A DNA stretch of 57,765 nt, from the NCBI GenBank assembly GCA_000384615.1, contig ARQU01000013.1:1-57765 (forward strand), read 5' to 3'. The stretch comes from an alpha proteobacterium SCGC AAA536-G10 (GTDB taxonomy: Bacteria; Pseudomonadota; Alphaproteobacteria; Puniceispirillales; Marisalimonadaceae). The translations under genes were made by a program, and so were the position numbers. Of the stretch, positions 9,152-17,038 are shown one piece after another. The notes under the pieces are model-generated. The model did no database searches. It was not told the DNA's origin and saw nothing but the letters and a program-made list of their open reading frames with translations. The stretch's first letter is position 1; each line of letters opens with the position of its first letter.

Positions 9152-9924
9152 TTAGCCTCTGGTCCATAGATTGCTCTTAAAAGTCCACCCCCATCTAATT
9201 GAATTTCGGCTGTTCCGTTGAACATTCTTAATTTTGAATCATAATTAGAATTTACATAAGTTCCATTACCAACAACTTTGTCATTAAAGCAACTTAAATA
9301 AATCTGACCCTTTGATTTGTTTCTTCCAACGTAAAATGTTCCTGTACAGACTTGAACGTCTGCGTCATTCTTAATTTTAAATGTATCCATTTTTTTATTT
9401 TGACCTGGATTGTCAGCAACATATGTCCCTTTAATTCTTGAAATTTTTCCATTTTGATTAATTTGAGCATTAAATGGCATTATACCTCTGCTCCCTAAAT
9501 AAGCTCCTTCGTCATATAAAAAGGTATTATTTACTGCAACTACTCTACATTTACAATCAGCATTGAAGTTAGCATTGAAATTCCTCATACCATTCTCACA
9601 GCCTGCTTTAGCTCTTTTCAAACTGCTTGAAAGACTAGTATTGTTTCTTGCATAATAACGGTAACTGCATGCTAATGGGTATGCACCAAACATAGATTTA
9701 AACTTATATTTATTACCTAAGTAATTTCTTATATATTTACTGCTTTTTATTTTTGATGTAAAATTACTATCACCTGCTTCGGCACTTCTTGATAAAGATT
9801 CTAATTTAGCAAATGAACTAGAATTTAAATTATATATATCTGATTGGATGTAAGCTCTTTTGACCTCAGATGTATTACATGATGCAAGCGTGAATAAAAT
9901 TATTAATAAATAGAAATTTTTCAT
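9148..9924 (-). CDS. Unknown exported lipoprotein partnered with caspase
   Basis: The 258-aa protein has a lipoprotein signal (LFTLASC, Cys16). The mature part is Cys-containing (CSYRYYARN, CKCRVV) and ends in a beta-rich section resembling repeated Gly-rich strands (KGQIYLSCFNDKVVGNG). I do not recognise a named family. It is the first gene of a two-gene operon and is coupled by an ATGA overlap to the caspase at 7856-9151. That makes it a likely envelope partner, anchor or inhibitor of the caspase. Nothing in the sequence separates those options. Confidence 0.6.
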   Translation of the reverse strand: MKNFYLLIILFTLASCNTSEVKRAYIQSDIYNLNSSSFAKLESLSRSAEAGDSNFTSKIKSSKYIRNYLGNKYKFKSMFGAYPLACSYRYYARNNTSLSSSLKRAKAGCENGMRNFNANFNADCKCRVVAVNNTFLYDEGAYLGSRGIMPFNAQINQNGKISRIKGTYVADNPGQNKKMDTFKIKNDADVQVCTGTFYVGRNKSKGQIYLSCFNDKVVGNGTYVNSNYDSKLRMFNGTAEIQLDGGGLLRAIYGPEAK

Positions 9925-9987
9925 GTCATTACTCCTTATTATATTAACATATTAACTATTTTTTAATTAAATTAAAATACCAATTTT

Positions 9988-10016
9988 AAAAATGTTCCCG
10001 TAATGGAAAGGGTCTA
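9988..10016 (+). repeat. GTAATGGAA element, copy downstream of the palm protein
   Basis: The 21 bp at 9988-10008 match 134-154 exactly (aaaaatgttcccgtaatgga plus one a). The sequence runs into the stop codon of the palm-domain gene. An inverted relative lies just past the other end of that gene at 11516-11533. Together they bracket the gene like terminal repeats, iterons or binding sites. Confidence 0.6.
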
Positions 10017-11465
10017 AACGTTCCTTGTATTATAATATTGATTATGTCTTTCCATTCTTCTTTTATATCCTTTAGTAGGACTACCTTTAGTTAGATGATA
10101 AAACATATCTATGAAATAATCATAGTCTAAGTGTCTAAAGCTATATAAGCCCTGCTTAGTCATATTCTTGTTATATTTTACTTTAACTTTGTATACATAC
10201 ATAACTCTTTCAAATGCTTCTTGCATTAAGGTATACAATCTATTCTCATCTCCTAATTGTACAACAAAGCTGTCATGTACAGATAGTATAGCTGTGTCTC
10301 TCTGTATGAAATCATCAAGAATATGTTCTACTATCATACTGTCATAATTCATCAGTTTAATGCCTTCACCACTACATATTTTATGAGCAATTGGATGATG
10401 TTCTTTTTTAATATTGGTTAAGATTCCTGATAGTCTTTGATTAGTGAACTCATAAGGCATAGTTTCATAATCATGTTCATTTCTAAATGCTTTAAACAAG
10501 CTAGTTTCATCGTTAGCATTGATAGCCAAGAGTAACAAAAATTTGATTATCTTTCTTGAATGTTCAGGGTCATTTACAAAGTGTATGTTAATATCATATG
10601 GGTCTTTGCTAAAGTTGCTCCAGTAATCAATTCCCATTAGAGCATAGAGCATGATTACATGAATAGCTGAGTAATCTATTTCAACTGTAGCAATGTTATT
10701 AATACGTATATCTTTACGTATCTTACCATCTATTCGTTGCCACCATCCACCATAGAAACGACCACCTTCATCAAAGCTGTTATTGTTAAATACTCGTCTT
10801 ACAAACTTATCATGATGGGATATATTTACGTACTTAGGCTCATTACTTCTTCTTCGTCTTTTGGGTTTAATAAGTATTCTTGGAGCATCATATTTCTGAA
10901 TATCAATAAAGCTCTTCTCAAGTAGTTTATTATAAGCAATGAGTTGCTTTCTCATTCTTCTGGTATTTGTGTTATCCTCATACTCTATCTCTTCTTTATT
11001 CTCATCTCTTAGAACAATGGTTTCTTTACCTTCGTGATGACCAATTACAAACTCAAGGAAAGCAGTATCCTGAAACTTCTTAATCAATTTATCTGATGCA
11101 CTTATACGTGATACATAACTAAACCTTTGAGAAAAACGTTCTCCTTTTAGAAATGTAATAAGCTCTAATTCTTTAAGCTCATTAACAATATCTATTGTTG
11201 TACGTTTGATGTTAAGGGCATTGTATCTGCTTTTACCTGCCTTGTAGGCTTTAGGTGACATAGCAACACCAATAGTTAATGTGGGGTCATCTCTCCAAGC
11301 AACATACAAATCAAGAAGAACAACTTTAAGATGTTTCTTTCTAATGTTTGTTTTCTGTTTGAAGTACGTATTAAAAATATCATCTACAAAAGTATTAACT
11401 TCTGGATAATCTGACCATCTATGTACATCTAAAGGTCTAGAATGAGTATAATCTCTTACTTTCAT
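10014..11465 (-). CDS. Winged-helix plus palm protein, PolA/T7-RNAP-like
   Basis: This 483-aa protein has no signal peptide. Residues about 40-110 look like a winged helix (VVLLDLYVAWRDDP through LKELELITFLKGE). The C-terminal half carries motifs in the order of single-subunit polymerases. Motif A is VEIDYSAIHVIMLYA, like the PolA DYSQIELR. A motif B-like stretch is RKIIKFLLLLAINA, with the R-x3-K spacing but no YG. Motif C is SVHDSFVVQ, as in T7 RNA polymerase (HDSFG) and PolA (HDE). It may act as a replication protein or primer-making polymerase for the island. I know no named family for it. The polymerase reading rests on motifs only. Confidence 0.55.
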   Translation of the reverse strand: MKVRDYTHSRPLDVHRWSDYPEVNTFVDDIFNTYFKQKTNIRKKHLKVVLLDLYVAWRDDPTLTIGVAMSPKAYKAGKSRYNALNIKRTTIDIVNELKELELITFLKGERFSQRFSYVSRISASDKLIKKFQDTAFLEFVIGHHEGKETIVLRDENKEEIEYEDNTNTRRMRKQLIAYNKLLEKSFIDIQKYDAPRILIKPKRRRRSNEPKYVNISHHDKFVRRVFNNNSFDEGGRFYGGWWQRIDGKIRKDIRINNIATVEIDYSAIHVIMLYALMGIDYWSNFSKDPYDINIHFVNDPEHSRKIIKFLLLLAINANDETSLFKAFRNEHDYETMPYEFTNQRLSGILTNIKKEHHPIAHKICSGEGIKLMNYDSMIVEHILDDFIQRDTAILSVHDSFVVQLGDENRLYTLMQEAFERVMYVYKVKVKYNKNMTKQGLYSFRHLDYDYFIDMFYHLTKGSPTKGYKRRMERHNQYYNTRNV

Positions 11466-11515
11466 AGAAATAATTTAATCAGATATATTAATTATTAACA
11501 ATTATATTAATTTAC

Positions 11516-11533
11516 TAAGGCTCTTTCCATTAC
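11516..11533 (-). repeat. GTAATGGAA element upstream of the palm gene
   Basis: The minus strand reads gtaatggaaagagcctta. This resembles gtaatggaatagcctta at 147-163 and, less closely, the copy at 9999-10016. It lies about 50 bp upstream of the palm gene start, inverted with respect to the downstream copy. It may be an operator, an origin element or a terminal repeat. Confidence 0.45.
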
Positions 11534-11547
11534 CAGAAGATTTTTGA

Positions 11548-11886
11548 TTATAATAAAATTAAGTAAATATAATTAGTAAATATCTCAATAGGATTTAATA
11601 GAGGATTAACAATCATTACAAATACAACAATAGATAATATTGACAAGTATTTGAAATGTTCAAATATATGATTTTCATCTTCTATGGTTACATCTTTACT
11701 TTCCACAACATATCTTCTTGGTGTTATTTCACCTTCTATCTCACCAAGTCTGATTAGATTGTTACGAATAGACTTTTGGCTGCGATTAAGATTTCTACAA
11801 ATTTTATAAACAGAATAACCTTCTTCAAACATTCTACGAAGTTCAGCAGTTTCATCTTTTGTATATCTTCCAACTCTTCTTTTCAT
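11548..11886 (-). CDS. Small helix-turn-helix protein with C-terminal membrane helix
   Basis: The 112-aa product begins with a basic helix-turn-helix (residues about 10-48, EEGYSVYKICRNLNRSQKSI), as in resolvase or sigma-70 region-4 type folds. A charged linker and a hydrophobic C-terminal segment of about 33 residues (YLSILSIVVFVMIVNPLL) follow. It lies immediately upstream of the palm gene and is read in the same direction across an 82-bp gap that holds the GTAATGGAA element. It is a plausible regulator of the island. A membrane-tethered HTH could link envelope state to transcription. Another possibility is that the hydrophobic tail is a frameshift product. Confidence 0.5.
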   Translation of the reverse strand: MKRRVGRYTKDETAELRRMFEEGYSVYKICRNLNRSQKSIRNNLIRLGEIEGEITPRRYVVESKDVTIEDENHIFEHFKYLSILSIVVFVMIVNPLLNPIEIFTNYIYLILL

Positions 11887-12025
11887 AATTTATTTCAACT
11901 TAAATATAATCTTTAATAATAAATAATCCCCAGCACAAAATAGCACACCATATTAGAACTCTTTTTTGTTTATGTGACATATGATAAGCTTAATATATTA
12001 ACCATAATTATACAATGAAGCTCAT

Positions 12026-12361
12026 ATGAGATATTTATTTACAATAAGTGTATTAATATTATCAATCATTCCTCCAGCAAATGCTGAAACATGGAAGTAT
12101 TTCTGTACTGGGGAAGTAAATCAATTCTTCATTTCTATTAATACAAAAAAGAAAACGATAATTACTGGTAATAGTAATCCTAAAAAATATTGGTTAAAGG
12201 ACGATTATACTTTCTGGCACTCTGCAAGTGAATATTCAGTTTATGAATACACATTTAAAAAATCATATAATAGGCTATCAGGTATTCTAAAAGTCAAAAG
12301 TCATCATCTAGTAACAAGTCGAGAAGAATGGTACGATTATGAGTGTTCAATTAATCAATAA
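12026..12361 (+). CDS. Small exported protein, unknown
   Basis: The 111-aa protein starts with a clear signal peptide (ISVLILSIIPPANA). The mature part of about 92 residues is aromatic-rich, with two Cys that may form a disulfide (KYFCTG and YDYECS). No family is recognised. It is convergent with the small exported protein at 12428-12802. Both have similar size, a Trp-rich mature part and a C-terminal Cys, so they may share a fold, but I see no clear sequence identity. Confidence 0.55.
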   Translation: MRYLFTISVLILSIIPPANAETWKYFCTGEVNQFFISINTKKKTIITGNSNPKKYWLKDDYTFWHSASEYSVYEYTFKKSYNRLSGILKVKSHHLVTSREEWYDYECSINQ

Positions 12362-12427
12362 CTTGCTGGTGTAATCAGATGAATTATGCATTTAAAATGA
12401 TGGCAGTTATATAATTACTACAATAGA

Positions 12428-12802
12428 TTAGTTACGTGTGCATTTTCCCCAAACTGGAGATATGTCTCTGTATCTTTTAAAATCTACGTCCACCGCTATT
12501 TTATTATTGCTTGTAAAATAGGTATATTTTAATACAACCTCGGTTTTTTCATTACTTACATCAACATCCCATCGGTATTTAATACCACTTTTTTTAAGGG
12601 GAGCAGAAAACTTCCATAATTTTACTTTATCATCTTCAATCTTAATTTTTTGATTTTCTGGAACCCAAGATTTTGCCATTTTTATTGGGTAAGAAGATTG
12701 AGAATAATCGTCAAATACACATTCTAAAATTTCAGCATTTAAACTCACAGGAAGTAATGCGACAGATAACAAAATTAAAAGTAATCTCATACAAATCTCC
12801 AT
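12428..12802 (-). CDS. Small exported protein, unknown
   Basis: The 124-aa protein has a signal peptide (LLLILLSVALLPVSLNAE) followed by about 100 beta-rich residues with two Cys (ILECVF near the start, GKCTRN at the end). The start used here is MEICMRLLL; an internal ATG (MRLLL, 12790) gives a tighter signal peptide. It sits alone between the convergent exported gene and the caspase gene at 12856. It may be a secreted inhibitor or substrate-type accessory, but nothing in the sequence proves it. Confidence 0.55.
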   Translation of the reverse strand: MEICMRLLLILLSVALLPVSLNAEILECVFDDYSQSSYPIKMAKSWVPENQKIKIEDDKVKLWKFSAPLKKSGIKYRWDVDVSNEKTEVVLKYTYFTSNNKIAVDVDFKRYRDISPVWGKCTRN

Positions 12803-12855
12803 TTTAATTCAATAATATATATAACTATTAAAAGAATTCTAAATCAACAAATATA

Positions 12856-14559
12856 TCAGTCACCATTATGTATCTGTACTTTCTGGTCACGACCGTAATA
12901 CCTTCGTGCATAATAGGTCATAGTATCAGATAAGTATTCCTTCAGCTCATTGTCACTTACCTTACCATCTTTATTTGTATCACCTTCGCCACTCATGGCT
13001 TTAAGAAAGTATTTAGTAAACAGACTATGTGAGCTATCTTCTTCCCATGACGCCATTTGTCTCTCAGACCCTGCTGCTATAACCTTTATGTTATTCGGTA
13101 TCATTGTTTTCTTAGGCTGAATGATTATAGGTGAAGCTTTTGATATGAGTGAGCCTGATTGACTGCCACCAGAGAAACAGGCTTCAAGGATAACGGTCAT
13201 AGACTTAGCAGGTAGTTTACCTAAGTTAGAATACAAGGTTGATAATGGATAGCCTGTAAATTCTATTGTTTGTGAATCTGTATCTGTGGGCACGAGATAA
13301 GCATCTCCTTCTTCTCCCGGAGCACCATGTCCTGCATAATATACATACACATTAGATTTCTTAGGCTTGATGTAATTAAAGAGCTTTCCTTTATGTGATT
13401 TCTCATTACCAAAAACACCTAGGAGTTGGGAGCCTGTAGCATCTTTGAGGTAAATAATATTACCTTCTTTGATACCTTTAGCTTTCATGAAGTATTTCTT
13501 AATACCTTCAGCATCTGCATAGGCAGGATTTACATTAGGAATATCTTTACCTTGTTTTTTATAGTTAGCATTACCAATGATGACAGCTATATCATCACGC
13601 TTAACTGATACAGATGGAAAGTTTATAGGAATAGGTTTAAGTGGAAACTCTGATTTAGATTCTGTTTTAACTACTTGTTTTGGTGTTTTGTCTTTATTGG
13701 TTTGTCTTTGAAGAGAAATACGATTTTTTTCTTTCATTTTTTCTAAAAAATTAGAGTAAAAGTTTTCATCTAATGTTTCATTTTTAATTAGGGTATAATC
13801 AAAAACTTTAGATGAATTTACGCCTTTCCAATAATTTGGAACAAGGTTTTCTAATGCGGCTATTTTAGTATTTCCTTTTTCATCATATTCAATAGCATGT
13901 AAACGCCCCCCAATCATTGAACGTGCTCCACCAAACCCTTTTTGATATTCTACATCATTTATAAAATTATATTTGTTGTTAAATTTTACCTCATCAAGAA
14001 AATATTTATTTAATGTATTTGTGTAAGCATCATACTTTGTTGAATAACAATTTAAATCAAACTCTAATAGTCCAAAACCTCCATGAACTCTTAACTTATC
14101 TTCACCCATTAATCGTAAGAAAAGTCCTGTTTCGGTCATTCCTACATAGCTATTTTTATAATTTTTTAATTTTGAAGAAAACGTTATGTTTTGAATTGCT
14201 CCGGTCTTAGGATTTAAGATATTTAAATAACCATAATAAGTACCTTTTACCTTATGAGTTTCATAGACACTAGGTAAAGAACTCATCATGTTTTTTAACC
14301 CTTCTATAGTAAGGTCTTGACCTGGTACAAGAGCGAATTGTTTGTCAATATTACAATTATTATTTTGTGAACTGTCATTGACTATTTCACCAAAACTATT
14401 CATTTGAGCAACACAGCCATTGACCACGCCTGAAAATACATTCATTAAATTTGCTTCACAATATCGTGATTGACTAGCTTTAAATTCACTAGACCAAATT
14501 ACTGAATAAGGATAAAAAAAAGATAACGCTATTAATAATGCGATGAATAATTTATTCAT
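12856..14559 (-). CDS. Exported caspase-fold protein with unique N-terminal domain
   Basis: The start at 14559 (MNKLFIALLIALSFF) gives a clean signal peptide; an in-frame ATG at 14595 would overlap the upstream gene and add a charged leader. Residues about 25-170 form a domain that recurs as the separate 171-aa protein encoded just upstream at 14580-15095 (shared ending GGFGLLEFDLNC against GGFGIIYLSGKC). The caspase domain has His411 (YAGHG) and Cys461 (LEACFSGG). The residue two before the Cys is Glu, where the other three island caspases have Asp. An EF-hand-like loop (DTNKDGKVSDNE) follows. This caspase lacks the Ig-like domain of the others. Confidence 0.8.
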   Translation of the reverse strand: MNKLFIALLIALSFFYPYSVIWSSEFKASQSRYCEANLMNVFSGVVNGCVAQMNSFGEIVNDSSQNNNCNIDKQFALVPGQDLTIEGLKNMMSSLPSVYETHKVKGTYYGYLNILNPKTGAIQNITFSSKLKNYKNSYVGMTETGLFLRLMGEDKLRVHGGFGLLEFDLNCYSTKYDAYTNTLNKYFLDEVKFNNKYNFINDVEYQKGFGGARSMIGGRLHAIEYDEKGNTKIAALENLVPNYWKGVNSSKVFDYTLIKNETLDENFYSNFLEKMKEKNRISLQRQTNKDKTPKQVVKTESKSEFPLKPIPINFPSVSVKRDDIAVIIGNANYKKQGKDIPNVNPAYADAEGIKKYFMKAKGIKEGNIIYLKDATGSQLLGVFGNEKSHKGKLFNYIKPKKSNVYVYYAGHGAPGEEGDAYLVPTDTDSQTIEFTGYPLSTLYSNLGKLPAKSMTVILEACFSGGSQSGSLISKASPIIIQPKKTMIPNNIKVIAAGSERQMASWEEDSSHSLFTKYFLKAMSGEGDTNKDGKVSDNELKEYLSDTMTYYARRYYGRDQKVQIHNGD

Positions 14560-14579
14560 TTTATTTTTATTCTTTGTTG

Positions 14580-15095
14580 TTAACTTGAATTGCATTTACC
14601 GCTCAGATAAATAATGCCAAACCCCCCACTAAAAGTCATTGTAACATTATCTTTACCAACAATTTTTATGCGTAATCCATTGTCCAACATAATTTGTTCT
14701 GATTTATACGATTTGCTGCCTTCAATATTTTTTAAAAAGGGGATTTTAAATTCATCTTTTTGTTTGAAGTTGTCACTTTTTAGAGTTCCGCTGACACCAT
14801 AATCATTATCAATTAGATATAGGTAAGCATTTATTGGAAACTCATTAGCTTTAAGAAAACTCAGTGTTTCCTGTAACATATTTGCAATTTTATCTACAGG
14901 CTGGCCTCCACAATACCCATCTGTATCAACTTTATCATTTGGCAATATAACTATGTTACAACCTCCAATACTAGGAGACATCATTCTAATAAAATCTACT
15001 TTGCACTTTCTATTAAAATCATTGTTTGCCTTCGCAATTGTGCCTATTAATAAAAACATTAGCACTAAAGACAATGTTGATATCTTATTTATCAT
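14580..15095 (-). CDS. Exported paralogue of the caspase N-terminal domain
   Basis: This 171-aa protein has a signal peptide (LMFLLIGTIAKA). Its mature part aligns in order with the N-terminal domain of the caspase it precedes: a GGC or GCV cysteine near the start, a second Cys, KxxGTLKSD/KVKGTYYG-like strands, a LRIKIVG/LFLRLMG strand and the closing SGGFG...C. It ends 20 bp before the caspase start, so they are probably co-transcribed. A free-standing copy of a protease prodomain is a classic layout for an inhibitor or chaperone of the enzyme. That role is inference. Confidence 0.65.
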   Translation of the reverse strand: MINKISTLSLVLMFLLIGTIAKANNDFNRKCKVDFIRMMSPSIGGCNIVILPNDKVDTDGYCGGQPVDKIANMLQETLSFLKANEFPINAYLYLIDNDYGVSGTLKSDNFKQKDEFKIPFLKNIEGSKSYKSEQIMLDNGLRIKIVGKDNVTMTFSGGFGIIYLSGKCNSS

Positions 15096-15140
15096 ATTAA
15101 AACCTTTGTAATTATTTTTACAATTAAATATGATAAGATA
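15081..15140. promoter_or_regulatory. Symmetric element in the divergent caspase promoter
   Basis: The 45-bp gap between divergent starts at 15095 and 15141 is bounded by inverted arms: tatcttatttatcatatt at 15081-15098 and aatatgataagata at 15127-15140. A smaller inverted pair, ttgtaa/ttacaa, lies at 15106-15123. The arms cover or touch both start codons. A shared operator controlling both caspase units is plausible, but AT-rich DNA makes chance symmetry common. Confidence 0.3.
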
Positions 15141-16553
15141 ATGAACATAGGTAAAGTTTTTTTTGTGGTGTTTCTTTTTTATATGAATTCAGTTATTGCT
15201 GAAGACAAATGTGCACCATGCACCGATGGTTGCAGATGTGACAATAAATATATTCAGCAATCTAATAAAGATAAAGAAATATTCTTTTATAAATATTATA
15301 AAGACTTTGCAATTTGCAATGAAGCTACAACCGGAAATGATTATATCAAATGGGACCCAAACCCAAAATTCAAAGGGGCTATAAATGAAGCTAAAAGAAG
15401 AAACTTAAGTTGCAATGTCGGAAAGAAAAGAATTAGAAAACAAGATAATTTTTTAGTCAACAACGCACAAAATAAAAAAGAACAACAAAGAATAAACTCA
15501 GATAACCAGAAACCAATCATAAATGCTTTTACTAAACTGAATGGTCCTAATGCTGTTATCTCTGGACGTGTGACTGACAACACTGAAGTCGCTGAAGTCT
15601 TAATAGATGGTGAGCAACTATTAGTCACTAACAATGGAACCTTTAAAACAAAACTTTATGTACCTCGTAGTGGATTAAATGTTGAAATAGTCGCATATGA
15701 CAAAAAAGGTAATAAAGCATCTAAACTTATGAAGATAGAAAGAGGTGCTGTTGCTCAAGCAAGTGGTCCAATTTTTGATAGGCTTAACCCTTCAGGTAAA
15801 AGAGTAAAAACTAACCCTAATGCTCTTGCTCTTATAATAGGAGTTGCTGATTACGAGAAAACTAAAGCAGATGCTTTGTATGCAGACAAAGATGCTCAAC
15901 AATTCTATGACTATGCAACAATGAAGTTAGGAATACCATCATCAAATATAAAGGAACTTGTAAATGACAAAGCAGATTTAGGTGAGATAGGTTTAGCTGT
16001 TCAAGATTGGATTTCACGTTCAACTAAAAAAGATAAGAGTGACATATACATCTTCTTTGCAGGACATGGACTTGCTTCAGATGATGGTAAAAATATGTAT
16101 CTATTACCTTATGATGGCAGACCTAGATTGTTAGATAAAACAGCACTTCTAAGAGACGAACTATTCAAAGAGATACAACAATCTAACCCACGTAGCGTAA
16201 CCGTATTCCTAGACACCTGCTACTCAGGTACAACTCGAGGCACAGACATGCTAATAGCCTCTAGACCCATAGCAATACGTGCACTTGAACAATCCATACC
16301 AAATAACTTCACAGTCTTTAGTGCAGCTGCAGGTGACCAGACAAGTAAACCACTAGAAGAAGCAAAACATGGTATGTTCTCATACTTCCTCATGAAGGGC
16401 ATGGAAGGTGATGCAGATGCAAATGCTGACAATAAGATAACAGCACGTGAACTACACGCATACGTAGAACAAAACGTAGTTCAACAATCATCTGGCTCAC
16501 AAACACCTGAACTACAAGGTGATAAAGATAGAGTTCTTGTACAGTTTAATTAG
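15141..16553 (+). CDS. Exported caspase-fold protein with Ig-like and EF-hand domains
   Basis: The 470-aa protein has a signal peptide (FLFYMNSVIAE). A Cys-rich start (CAPCTDGCRC) is followed by a short EAKRRNLSC motif that also occurs, changed, in the MORN-caspase (LQELNLRNFKC). An Ig-like domain (about 125-190) and the caspase domain with His309 (FAGHG) and Cys360 (DTCYSG) follow, then the EF-hand-like loop. From codon 365 to the end the DNA is identical to the MORN-caspase, and the identity continues 415 bp past the stop up to the att core. Calcium-dependent activation is likely by analogy with metacaspases, but unproven. Confidence 0.85.
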   Translation: MNIGKVFFVVFLFYMNSVIAEDKCAPCTDGCRCDNKYIQQSNKDKEIFFYKYYKDFAICNEATTGNDYIKWDPNPKFKGAINEAKRRNLSCNVGKKRIRKQDNFLVNNAQNKKEQQRINSDNQKPIINAFTKLNGPNAVISGRVTDNTEVAEVLIDGEQLLVTNNGTFKTKLYVPRSGLNVEIVAYDKKGNKASKLMKIERGAVAQASGPIFDRLNPSGKRVKTNPNALALIIGVADYEKTKADALYADKDAQQFYDYATMKLGIPSSNIKELVNDKADLGEIGLAVQDWISRSTKKDKSDIYIFFAGHGLASDDGKNMYLLPYDGRPRLLDKTALLRDELFKEIQQSNPRSVTVFLDTCYSGTTRGTDMLIASRPIAIRALEQSIPNNFTVFSAAAGDQTSKPLEEAKHGMFSYFLMKGMEGDADANADNKITARELHAYVEQNVVQQSSGSQTPELQGDKDRVLVQFN

Positions 16554-16968
16554 AACCATCATTCCTGCTCATTTAAGGACTCTGCAGAGTCAAAGATATA
16601 CACTCATATGTCATAGATTCTGAATACACTAAAAGCTCTCAGTTAGACTCAAATCTCCATTAAAAATGGTTAACAGCTATATTAGCACATCTGTGTAAGA
16701 GCATATGTATATATACGTACATACCCAGGGTGGGTCATGCATGGGTAGGGTCATTTAAATGTTACATATAAGTGTCTTTAACATATAGATATAATTATCA
16801 TTTAAGTAAGGCTATTCCATTACGGGAACATTTTTTAACTGTGAAAGAAACTGTGAAAGAAAACGTGCCTGTTGACACGGATTCAGGAATACATAAACTG
16901 TTGCTATTGCTAAAGTTCAGTTGCAAATGGTGCACTGTATATGAACATAACTTCACTCAGAGCGCACC
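16233..16968 (-). repeat. Right arm of the 736-bp perfect inverted repeat
   Basis: This is the reverse complement of 1-736. It contains the last 321 bp of the caspase gene, the gactctgcagagtc palindrome at 16578-16591, the GTAATGGAA element (16815-16835), two TGTGAAAGA copies (16840-16860) and the inverted att core at 16956-16968. Confidence 0.95.
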
Positions 16969-17038
16969 ATACACCACCGCTAACCAATTGAACTGTAAGC
17001 ATATTATATGTAACAGCCAACTGGTGTGAAAGACGTTA
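16554..17038. other. Non-coding att region between caspase and integrase
   Basis: This 485-bp stretch holds no convincing gene. It contains the right-arm repeat, candidate integrase arm sites and the inverted att core. It also contains the left half of the 78-bp inverted repeat around the integrase. Confidence 0.6.
16956..17033 (+). repeat. 78-bp inverted repeat downstream of integrase, with inverted att core
   Basis: This is a perfect reverse complement of 18181-18258 (paired coordinates sum to 35214). It begins with the 13-bp tRNA end ctcagagcgcacc and ends in gtgtgaaaga. The other copy is the real tRNA 3' end plus 65 bp of downstream DNA. Recombination between the two would invert the integrase gene and still leave an intact tRNA end. 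Confidence 0.9.

Noticed and set aside
16772-17029. Plus-strand 85-aa frame in the att region
   Set aside because: It lies in the non-coding repeat, has no ribosome-binding site or domain, and covers att elements.
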